Notes under the pieces: model-generated
Database searches by the model: none
What the model was told of the DNA's origin: nothing
What the model saw: only the letters and a program-made list of their open reading frames with translations
In this document: piece by piece, positions 11,701-21,551 of the stretch
Layout of the letters: each line of letters opens with the position of its first letter
How positions within the stretch are numbered: the stretch's first letter is position 1
Assembly (NCBI RefSeq): GCF_910592395.1
Contig: NC_088309.1
Span: 4,032,501 to 4,096,500, forward strand
Origin: Lineus longissimus
Lineage: Eukaryota > Nemertea > Pilidiophora > Heteronemertea > Lineidae
Length of the DNA stretch: 64,000 bases
Direction of reading: 5' to 3'
Made by a program: the position numbers and the translations under genes

Positions 11701-13364
11701 TTTGTCAACAACTGAACTTGTCAGCTCTTTCTGTATACCACCCAGGGACCTTCTGACATGAATCTGTTTTCAAAGGGTTGGTGGCGGATCCTTCAATCTC
11801 TTCCTAAGCTGTTTTGAGCTGCTCTCAGTCTCGGGTGGATACCAGTAACGTTCTCGTCTCTGATTTCAAAACCAAGGTAATGGAAAGCTATCGGAAAGGT
11901 ATATAAGTTTACGCGACGTGTAAGCGGATTCAGGTATAAGAAATATCCCTGAAAGCTTTTTTTGGCAGATCTTGCCTCTCATGACGTCCATGATGAGGAG
12001 GAATTGGATATGTTTTCTCGATGTCAATATAATCTTGGTTTCACATAACTGGAAATGTACGTACTTTCACCTTGTCATCCTTTTGCCCACTTGCAGGGTC
12101 TTCTCGAAATAGAATTATGTTTTTAAAGGTTCATGTATCACCACGCTCAGCCTTTTCTATGCTTTTGGTTTTAGCTGCCGCGGCCCATACGATGATGAAG
12201 GGTATTTTAAATCATTAAGTATTAGTCCCTTTGGGTGGGATAGACTTAAGGATTACCCTCGATTCCTGTTGCACTCACACATACTGTAGGTTCAAAGAAG
12301 AACAAAAATTCCTGACGTTTTTCGAAACAGTAAATTTTCTGATTGCCTGACAGGCTTCGCGTTTAAACGACTTGTGTTTGGACATTAGTGTTAGTTTATG
12401 CCTGACTGGTCACGTTATGTTGGCGATATATGGAGTGATCAATAGAGTAGCAGAGCGTTCGGGTCAAAATTAGCTCATTACTTCTGATGACGTGGTGACT
12501 GCGTTCATGGGAGATGCTGAATGACTCCTGACCTTTCAGGTGAATGTTTTATGGCCGTGTTTGAAAAAATTTACAATTTCAATTCCGACCGCGTTTCTTG
12601 GTTCGTGTTCGCCTTTTTCTTCCTGGCTGATTGATTATATTATGATTTAGGGGACAGGGCTGTTAATATGATGGGGCGCTCCAGTGTGGGCGTTGCTTAC
12701 TCTTTGCAAAGACTGGCGCTATTCTAAGATAGATTGATGACATGATACCTCATCCCATAGCAATCCAATTTTTGTTATTATGGCATTCGTAAAATACAAG
12801 CATCGCTTATAAAATCACGGCTGCTACGCGAACGCTTTAGATTCCTGATCTTCATCAATCAATGGAAGCAAGATAGGGGGATTTAAATTATCATTTTTAC
12901 TCCGTTCAAAGCACATCAACTCACAAGCTTGAATCCTTCCATCAACTGAAATTCCAATAATGGATGTCCCCAGAAAATGGACCAGTGATCACGTTATGTC
13001 AAGAGTATATGACAAAGATATAGTTGGTATATTTGATCATACATTCTGTGACATTTCAATTATCAATATCAGATTCACTTTCATGTCATTCGTTGTATAG
13101 ATATATTTATATGAAAAATGTTCTGACACGATTTTAAAGAATCATGGCTCGTGTTTTTTCGAGCTCTTCTGAATGGACAGTAAGACCAAAAGTTTTTTTT
13201 AAATATTGCTTTCTCTCCATGTTGCAGGCTTCAAGAACTTGGTATGACCACACCACAACTCTCCTCATGTTCATTTCATGTATCCTAAAACCAGCATCAT
13301 ATCTTATAATTCCAGGTTCCCATTCCTTTGAAGTTGACCGAAAGAGGGCGTGAATACAGCAAAG
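8720..13364. other. Stretch without a recognised gene
   Basis: No frame resembles a known family. One minus-strand ORF (11126-11443) starts with a hydrophobic leader and is listed separately. A splice-acceptor-like site (attccag|gtt) at about 13314-13315 lies just before the four-helix membrane gene and may bound a 5'-UTR exon of it. CpG content stays high, as in the first 7 kb. Confidence 0.55.
11126..11443 (-). CDS. Possible small secreted protein, unproven
   Basis: An intronless frame of 105 codons starts with MNVRIFAIYIWLLILHSQVHC. This looks like a signal peptide: a charged start, a hydrophobic core of about 15 residues, then a polar stretch. Further on are paired basic residues (RR at about 39-40) and a GRK, the usual amidation-cleavage signature of neuropeptide precursors. 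Two Cys lie seven positions apart in WCHPDILC. I know no family with this sequence. A frame of this length can arise by chance in 64 kb, so the call rests on the leader and processing sites only. Confidence 0.18.
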   Translation of the reverse strand: MNVRIFAIYIWLLILHSQVHCSIRPEKMDEAPIIFTNHNLRRPIARLSTIRLLMDRFRVHIGRKVIDSAWCHPDILCRQIVTASTYTSRHGGTSLTGISSLRRGS

Positions 13365-14015
13365 ATGGCACACGATCAGACAGACGGGCCTCGGCAGTCG
13401 ACCTTCCTGATGGGGTTGCTACAGGCTCTGCTCGGCTTCCTCACCGTCACACTGTATGCAGGAATCATCGTCGTCCAGGCCCCTGTTTACATCAGCGGTA
13501 TCGGTGTCTGGGGTGGCTGCGTTTACATCCTGGCGGGAGTTCTGGCCATGTTTGCCTTCATGAAGAAAACGAGGCGATTTTGTTTATGGTCGGTCATCTC
13601 CAACGTATTTGTCATGTTGATAGCGCTGGCGTTCTTTGCGATCGCTTGCTATGCTGTTCACACTCTGCGACTTGACATTTTCGATTTTGAGATTGCCGAC
13701 GCAAAAGCCCACATGAAAATCAACGAGAAATGCGCTAGCCTCACTCAGTCCTATTACCAGCTGAATCCCGCTTTCTGCAGGGACAAGGTGATCGAATACA
13801 CCCGAATTGGAATGATCCTCTATATCCTTCTGCTATTAGTCGCTGTGATAGAGTTCATCGCAGGTGCTGTCGTCTGCTTCATGTGCGCCAAGGAGTTGAA
13901 GGATAAGGAAGCTGTGTACCGCGCCCCCACCGCCCAGACCGGCGGCCAGGTCAACAAGATGGTCGACTATAGCGAAAGGTCCGGCGCTTACCCAAGCGGA
14001 TACCCAAGTGCATAG
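13365..14015 (+). CDS. Four-helix membrane protein, MS4A/CD20-like
   Basis: An uninterrupted frame encodes 216 residues. Four hydrophobic segments are visible at about 14-37, 46-66, 73-100 and 148-175. The first loop is very short; the loop between helices 3 and 4 is about 45 residues with two Cys (123 and 138). The stretch ISGIGVWGGCVYILAGVL at 43-60 resembles the second-helix region of the MS4A/CD20-like family (PIWGG, then a small-residue-rich helix). The tail is polar, ending YPSGYPSA. MS4A proteins sit in the plasma membrane and modulate receptors or channels; the role here is unknown. The ATG at 13365 follows an in-frame stop at 13335 and has a good context (aaagATGG); an in-frame GTG at 13350 is not needed. 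All coding sequence is in one exon. Other four-helix families (tetraspan, claudin, TMEM176-like) remain possible, but I see no claudin W-GLW-C-C or tetraspanin CCG motif. Confidence 0.7.
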   Translation: MAHDQTDGPRQSTFLMGLLQALLGFLTVTLYAGIIVVQAPVYISGIGVWGGCVYILAGVLAMFAFMKKTRRFCLWSVISNVFVMLIALAFFAIACYAVHTLRLDIFDFEIADAKAHMKINEKCASLTQSYYQLNPAFCRDKVIEYTRIGMILYILLLLVAVIEFIAGAVVCFMCAKELKDKEAVYRAPTAQTGGQVNKMVDYSERSGAYPSGYPSA

Positions 14016-14339
14016 ACAGTTTTATTGGAATCCATAAACTCTTTTTTTACTATTTAATCGGTCAACCTGTGACGAGACTGCACAATACATATCCTATGCG
14101 TCAGAGGAACATGTTTTATGACGTATTTGACGACTTATGGCCACCATCTTGTCTTGAAACGAAGACAAGTCCCAAAATGCTGGTGTGGTTTCTGATCAAA
14201 TCGGCTGAAAACCGAAGCGGATAAAGACAAACAAGTGCTTCACTGTTTCGTAAAACAACAAATTACCTGCTGGACTTGCATTGATTCGGTTTTTTCCACA
14301 ATTGCTGCAATCGTTCATAAAAACTGTCATTGCATAGCA

Positions 14340-14345
14340 AATAAA
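14340..14345 (+). terminator. Poly(A) signal AATAAA
   Basis: An AATAAA lies 325 bases after the stop of the four-helix membrane gene and is the first canonical signal downstream of it. Another AATAAA occurs near 14852. Confidence 0.5.
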
Positions 14346-16910
14346 GATAAGATTTAATCCATACACGATTGTAGATTAAGAAGAAGCCAATTCTTTGTTA
14401 CTTCAGTTGCCAGTGAGTGAATTTTTATGAACCTCTGTAGCTGTTTTAAGACTAAAATGTAGATATTTCCGTTCGGGACTTACCTCGTTTCAAGTATTCC
14501 ATCCGACAGAATGTTAGCAACAATTACTGGAACGAGGTTTGTGGTTCTTTTTGACGTATACGACATACATTCAGGCCGACTCGTGGGATGTTAAAGTGTA
14601 TGTATTGTAACGTGGATTTCCTGAGGGCTGTATTATATTAACAGATCCGCCATGGTTGAAACTGTTTTGTATATTTTGCTCATTTCTACCCAAGTTATCG
14701 TCCTTTCTGATGTATCTAGAACTGTCTTGATACGCGTTTAAGAAAGGTTGTGTATGTGTTTTTTTATAACATTAAGTAATCATAAGAATTAATGTGCAGA
14801 ATGGGCAGTACATTACATTCATGAACCGTAGTCCTAAAATGAAACAGGTAAAATAAAAATGTCATGTTTGCTTGCAAGATTAAGCTACGTTGGCCTCAGC
14901 TGTTTTGAGCACCCCTTTGCATGAAGACATTGCTTTCATGTCCAAAGTATGACATATGACGAGCAACTGCTTCTTTCCCTTTGGGCGCCTTTAGTTTGGA
15001 TGGAGTAACACTTACGTGACTGAGGACACTAGTGCTATTGACCAAATGGCGTGACTTGGCTCATTCCTCTGCGAGCGTAACCCCTTGTGATATAAGGTTC
15101 CAAACCCCTTGGTGAGCGATTAGCGTCATCGGATCGACGCTCTATCATTACTTCATACATTTATAGATCGTATGCCATCAATGATTTTACTCTGACTGGA
15201 GGCTATTCATCTTGTCATCGCCAGCCACTAATTGAAAGATATAAACCACTTTCTATCACCGATCAAGGGACACGGAGGTCACATCCAACCTAAAGGTCAG
15301 GCCATTCCGTTCTGCATCCGTGTTTGAAGGGGCAGAAGTTCGATGCTTCAAACCAATTTGTTAACAACTTGATTGCCTGGTATGTCAGATTGCTTGCTTA
15401 TGAATTCTCGTTGCTAATCCGCCAAATGGGCTTAAGAACTGTGTAGCTTGGCATGGATTGCGTTTTATGCTGTCATCCCATGCCACCTGGCTTCCTTACT
15501 TAAAGTATGGCATCGTTTGATAATGTTGTAACAAACCTTGCCGAATCCCGGCCATCGTTTACATCAGCGACAACTCGGAGATATTTTGAAAGGCTTTCAT
15601 TTTACCACTCGTTACGTTCATTGTGAAAGATCCATTTGTTGAGATTAGCAAAAGTTGGCATTATAATTCCAAATTTCTCGAGTGGCTGCGGTTGATATTT
15701 TTTCCAGTATGTATTCTCGCCTTAGAAATGTATACTGCATATTTAGATATTTGCTTTTACCATCGCCTCTCTATATTCATCATTGACGATGTATGTATTC
15801 ATTTCTGTATAAGTTTGTATTCTCGCTTTGTTCTACCGTAAGAAAGTAAATAGTGTTTTATTGCTTATGGTTCTAAATATTTCAGTGTATTCACCGTACA
15901 TGTATATGCTTTTGTAATGAAATTTAGCTTTAGTGATTTGTATACATATGAATTCCAGTGCAGTTGGCATCTACGATTTTTCTCTTTGTAAGTAACAAAT
16001 GAACGGCATTTGATGTTGCACTCTTCTAATAGCATTGGCTCTTATAGTGTTGTCTATTCTTGATTGGTCATAGTGGTAAAAATGCGTATGCCATGTATAT
16101 ATAATGTACATGGCTTGCCATTTTCTGCCTGTTTCACAGAGAAAAACCGTTCCTTTTCCTTTTCTAAAAACAAAAATAAAATTCAGATTATTTTATTATG
16201 CGTCATATGGAGCTTTTAAAAATGCACTGTAAATTTAAAGTTCAATTTTGTACGGCATGTATATACTATACAACGCATCGGTGTTTGTTGTTCACATAAT
16301 GTCTTTTGAACGATAGAGTTAATAGTTGCCAGTAGTCATGTGTTCTTGATGACTTCAATCAGGGATTTTCGAAAGCAGAATTCGGATCCGAAGTAACTCC
16401 AGTGGTGTTGTCCAATCAAAAGTGCCGAATTCTGCATCCCCTCACTTCATTTGTAATGAACCAATCAGATGGACGCTATTTTGGGGTTGCATGTAGACAG
16501 GATCCGGTCATATTTGGCTTCCAAACAAAAAAAACAGGAATGAAACTGATCGTGATGATAATCATGGTATTTACCTGGAACCTGATAAATAGTTAAGCAA
16601 TTTCATTTTCATGTTTAGAAAACCTGAATTGGAAACAAAAAATACTTGGAAATATCAATCCGTACGACTGAGAAAATCGATAGAGACGTCCAACTTGTAA
16701 ATACGATACAAAAACGCATATCATGATTTGACTACTTCGTATGTACATATCCCGTCCATGTCCAAGTATATTCTATAAGGTTGTTAATAAATCGAATAGA
16801 TTTTACAAAATATGTCAGCTTTCTTTTTATTAGATTAGGTGTTTGTTTTAAGTTGTCAAAAGAAGAAGAATGTGTCCACTGAGGAAACCCTCCTTATTCA
16901 CTCCATCATA

Positions 16911-16941
16911 TACATGTACATGTAGTTATTCGTACATGTAC
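16911..16941. repeat. Cluster of TACATGTA palindromes
   Basis: Two overlapping copies of TACATGTA (16911-16924) and a third inside gTACATGTAc (16932-16941) sit within 31 bases. The same 8-mer recurs at about twenty places in the window. Confidence 0.6.
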
Positions 16942-18243
16942 TCATCCAAAACATCAAAGGAGTGGCCATCCGCTGAATCTATTTTGGTGAGGAGCCTTGA
17001 GCTCTGTCAGATCCAATGCATCAGATCCCCGGCTTACCGCCAATAAATCTCCTTTGATAAAAGCTGTGCCCGGGGCTCGTGAGAATCTCTGGTGGTCAGA
17101 TCCAATATAAAGTACGGCGCTTCCGCAACAACGAACAAGCGACCAGTACAAAAAGCTTACAAGGACATGATGGACCATCATGGCTTGGCAAGCTTTAAAA
17201 CGCGGTAGATGAAATTAAGGAGACTATAATACATCATGAGATATGTTTGGTTTTCGTGCAAAAAATGGGTTCCGGCTGTAGCCTCAGTACCGGTACTTCT
17301 CAAAACAGGATCATTGAAAAATCATCAAACTGCTGTAAACACTCTCCATAACGCAATATACTTGTCTCCTGCCCGTCACTGGGACGGACACCGGTGTTCG
17401 CGAGTCGATCGGGACGGAATCCGCATCCCCTTGCTTGATCGAATTAGCCGCAGCGGACGCTAGAAGCAGCCGCCGCAGAACCCCAGGCTAAAAGTTTCCC
17501 TTTGAAAGAAACCAAGCCAGACACGGAACCAATACGAACTAATCATACCACCGCCTCGCTGTGTAGTTCAGCTGTAATTGGATTAATAGATATAGTTACA
17601 GCTGACTGATCTTTTGCTTGAGATGTCGATGAAGACAACGATTCAATTTGTAGTTGCGACAAACCGAATTCTTTGATTAATCTGTATTACCAATTGCCCT
17701 GAAAGGTTTCCAGGTCATCAACTAGAGCTGGGAGTCCCGTGGAGTCTTGGAGTTGTCGAAGAGGAAGGGGAATGAGACGTCCGCGTTTGCGGGTCATGGA
17801 GCAACTGGGAGACTCATGCAGAAGTTGTCAATGGTGAGAGAGCGCTGTCTTCCCTTTACCTTGGAGTTACTGAATAAGGTATGCTCATCAAAAGGAATAA
17901 CGTTAAGTCTTCATTCCTTGACTTTTGAGGACCAACAAATCTGGCAAATCCGCCATGCCGGGCAGCGTCTCCAGAATTGGTCGTCATCATCACCCGTGGA
18001 CACTAATGCCATAACGCAAACGTCCCCATCTTGTAATTTCCCATGGGCATGAAGCAAGTCTGAAGTCATTATGTCCAATTTGTTTGACCTGCCTCGACCA
18101 TCAGCAGATAGAGAGGGAACCTTGACTAGCCGATTGTCTTCTATCTCGTTTGAAAACTTGACATTTCCCGGTGAAAGTTGTCCGCCCGTTGGTTTTTCCT
18201 TATTTCTCGAGCGCGCGGCGTCGAAATAAAATGATTTATTGCA

Positions 18244-18699
18244 TCACTTGCCAACCAATGTCATCTCCCGCCCACAGAACGTTTTCGAAATAGCTTTCTC
18301 CTCTGTAAATAATAGAGTAAGCGTGGCCCCCATCCCTACAAACCAAGTATTCCCCAGTACTATTATCCGTACTGAATATACGTCTATTCTTTCGAGATTA
18401 GCTGATCGTGAGGAAATTGAAAACAGGGTAGTGTATGGATAGAATGATGAGGTCGACATCCCCATGCACCCCAGGCAGTTTATGTCAGAGAGCGAAGGTA
18501 AATGTACCTTGGGAAAGTGTTGAAGGGGAAAAAGGCCGACAAGTAAGATGACCAGCTCGGGGAAGCAAGAAAGGAGATTCGAAAGGGCTAAGCCCGTAAA
18601 CGAGAAATATATACAAAGCACATCCTGTCGCTGCGGACAGGGACACGACCTCAGACAGGGGACACAGCGCTGACGTCGGAAGTTGGTTGGCACGGACAT
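18244..18699 (-). other. Unrecognised 151-codon frame with a hydrophobic segment
   Basis: The frame contains LALSNLLSCFPELVILLVGL, faintly like the second helix of a class A GPCR (LAxxD), with Asn in place of the Asp. An acceptor-like site (cctgtccgcag) and a donor-like site (CCCAAG|GTACAT) flank that segment, so an exon of an unknown receptor is conceivable. No other receptor motif is seen nearby, and the frame is most likely chance. Confidence 0.12.
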
Positions 18700-20235
18700 C
18701 CTCAGTGAATGCCTTTCGTGATTTGGGCTCGTGCCCCTGTCACTCTATAAGATGATTTGTCGGGGAATAGGTTTCGTGTCGACTTAATCTGACCTACCTT
18801 GCTGACTCCTCCCTATAGTCTCCCCGTGAAGAGAGAATAGGCTTTACTGAAGGAAGACCAGTCAATGCCTGGCTATTTCTCATGGCTGGTGGTAACATTC
18901 TGTCATGATGTGGCATCTTTTGGGAACTAAGCAATCATGGGCCGGAGGGACAGTTATTTTATACGAAATAACGTAGCCTAACTGTCCATTTTACCAAATT
19001 ACACGACAGCAATTCTCCACTCTCTGAAGACTGTCAGAAATCATTATGCAACTCCCTTTACAACACAACGCGTGGCCAAGCCAAAATCTTCTCCTCAAAC
19101 CCTGAGCCTGAGGTGCAAGGCAAAAAACATCGGCTGGAAGAGTTGATTGAATACAGAGCTGGTTTTTATCCATGCGGTCCACTTCCCTCATTTGCCTGAT
19201 GCGCCAATTTGCCTCCGACTGATGGCCGTTTCGAACCGTGGGCGATATGCTTGATTGATACTTTCGTTTGCTTTTTCTTGTCATGTTGCTTAGCCTTCTG
19301 TCGGATGGATGGAGGGCAATACATTTCCTGTGTCAGCCAGAGACCAGATCAAGAGTCATGACCAGTCTCAGCAGTCATAAAAGACGGCAATAAACGATCA
19401 TCAGGCGGCAATAAACGAAACCTATTTGACTAAAGTCATCCAAAACTCCCCATGCGTTTCTTCAGAAAATTCCTTTCCCCTCATCGATCGACAGCATCAA
19501 AGGGTATTAAAGGAAATATCATGTTCACCTTCCAGTTGGCTGGGCCAGTGATGTCGTCTAGAGCACAACCTAGGATAGAATGTCGCCGTCTTATGCACAG
19601 TGACGGAAGCAACAACCAATACGCACCATCCATTAGAATCCTCAGGACTGGCTAACGTCTGTCTTGGTCACTTACCATCAAGAGATGGTCAATTTAGATA
19701 AAGGCACTTTCCCTCGGGTACATCACTATCGATGTTTGAGCGATGTTGGTGTCCGAGAGACCCAGCATGCGCGTGGGGCAATACGGAGCTACAGGGGCAT
19801 TTCGTTGGCCATGAAATGGAAATGTCAAAGGCACAATCTGACATGATAAGAACGTGCCGCGGGTCAGTGCAGCTTTTAGGTTGCGACTTTGTCCTCATAT
19901 TCTTACACGGTGTAAGCAGTCGAAAATGTCCCCCTAGAAAAGTCTGGGCCTATTGTATTCATATGAATGGTTCTGTAGACCACTTCTACGGAGGTCAAAG
20001 AGACTTTTTATGAGACCGAGGACGATTGGAAGTTGTGATTGTCGTATTTTCCCATCACAAGGGTCACTGGCTCATTACTAGGGGGATATGAAGTGAAGGA
20101 TATCATTTTACCGTACACTTCCACATCAGTGAAAAGTCTGTGGTTACGCGTTACCCCCTGGTAGGCCAGAATGCTAACCCTGCCAAGGCGACCATCAAAT
20201 CAACACAAGGCAGATAAGACTGATGATGTGATATA

Positions 20236-20241
20236 TTTAAT
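20236..20241 (-). terminator. Possible poly(A) signal ATTAAA for SNUPN
   Basis: The minus strand reads ATTAAA here, about 780 bases after the SNUPN stop. No canonical AATAAA on the minus strand was found nearer the stop. Confidence 0.25.
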
Positions 20242-21017
20242 GAACACTTGGGAAGAACCGGTAACTGTTTACATCACATTCTGAAATCTCTCACAACGCA
20301 AGTACAATTCAACAGATAAAAAACATGACCATGGACAGTCTGGCAATGAAAGAAGTAATATTTGAGATAATTACATGTACGCCGATTGCTATAGAATGAG
20401 TGAGTCACCATGGACATTAGAAGTGTCACTTTGCAGCGAATATACAGCACATCATACCCCTGATCAAAATCAAGACACCCCTTTTTTGAAACCCATAAAG
20501 ACCTGTAAAACATTATCCCACACCCAGTTGTATACTACTGAGCCAACTAATTGTAACTCAACTGTGATGTTATAAAGCATGTACTTCAATTTTACATGAA
20601 ATCTATGTGATAAATAGTTTTTCATTCCAACTAATCAAGACACAAATTGACAAAATAAGACAACCATTTGACTCATTTGCTATCAGCATCAATCACAACA
20701 ACTATTACAAAAATCTATCACAACGTATCTGGTAGAAAAGAGATGTCAAAAACCCATGGAATTATTTGATCTACTAAGTTTGGTGGAATTGTCTCTGAAT
20801 CTGTGCTTTGCACTTTCTAGTCAAGAACAAAAGGCATTTCTATAATCCTATGCCCCCTTGCAAAAATACTGCTGTCCTGCATGGAGGGCCACATGACTAC
20901 ACACTTTGGAACACATCTCGGAAATCCTTCAAATACGGAACGAAAAGTCAGTCCTCTGCTTAAAGTAGCCTCCAAACCTTTTAAACCAGAAAGCATTAAG
21001 TCACAACACAACATCAC

Positions 21018-21551
21018 TCACTTTTTCTTCTTATTTCTGTTCTTATTTTTGTTCTTTTGCTTAGGTTTTGCATCAGGACCCTCAGTTTTCTGATCACCAT
21101 TTGGCACCTCAGTAACCTCACTAACTTCCATATCACCAGCATCAGGTTCAGCTACCTCAGGAGTTACGACAATAGCACCGATTTCTTTCACTTCCTCAGC
21201 CTCTTCTGGACTCGTCTCAATGACGGTTGCCTCCATCTTAACCACACCCGCATCCTCTTTAGCGCCCTCTGCTACCTCCATCTCCCCCTCCCCCATACTC
21301 TTCTTCTTCCCCTTCCTCCGTCCAGGAGACTTCCTCGCTGATTTCTCATACGATCTCAGCTGATTCTCCTGCCTCACTGCTTGAAGGTGATGGACATAGC
21401 TTGTATAGTTATATGGTCTTTTATCCATCATTTCCTTTGGTACGGGGACATCCAGGACGTCAGGTAACATGAATGGCTTCAACCAGACGACAAGGGGAGT
21501 TGAGCCAAACGTGTAGTGGGTCCTCTTGTGGTAGAATAACACACCATCAAG
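21018..21551 (-). CDS. SNUPN: SNUPN coding exon 8 and C-terminal tail
   Basis: Encodes residues 250-426 and the stop. The first 60 residues ([20 protein letters not shown], then VVWLKPF) complete the cap-binding domain with the second cap-contacting Trp at 272. The rest is the lineage tail: [12 protein letters not shown], an acidic low-complexity part, and the end [16 protein letters not shown]. Acceptor TTTACAG. Confidence 0.93.
   Translation of the reverse strand, partial: LDGVLFYHKRTHYTFGSTPLVVWLKPFMLPDVLDVPVPKEMMDKRPYNYTSYVHHLQAVRQENQLRSYEKSARKSPGRRKGKKKSMGEGEMEVAEGAKEDAGVVKMEATVIETSPEEAEEVKEIGAIVVTPEVAEPDAGDMEVSEVTEVPNGDQKTEGPDAKPKQKNKNKNRNKKKK

Larger units (their letters stand above)
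14346..20235. other. Stretch without a recognised gene
   Basis: No frame matches a family I know. A 151-codon minus-strand frame at 18244-18699 has a hydrophobic stretch and is listed separately. A cluster of TACATGTA palindromes lies at 16911-16941. CpG content is high to about 20 kb. Confidence 0.55.

Noticed and set aside
21057-21341. 94-codon plus-strand frame
   Set aside because: Antisense shadow of the SNUPN C-terminal tail; its Pro/Leu/Ser richness mirrors the Glu/Lys codons.
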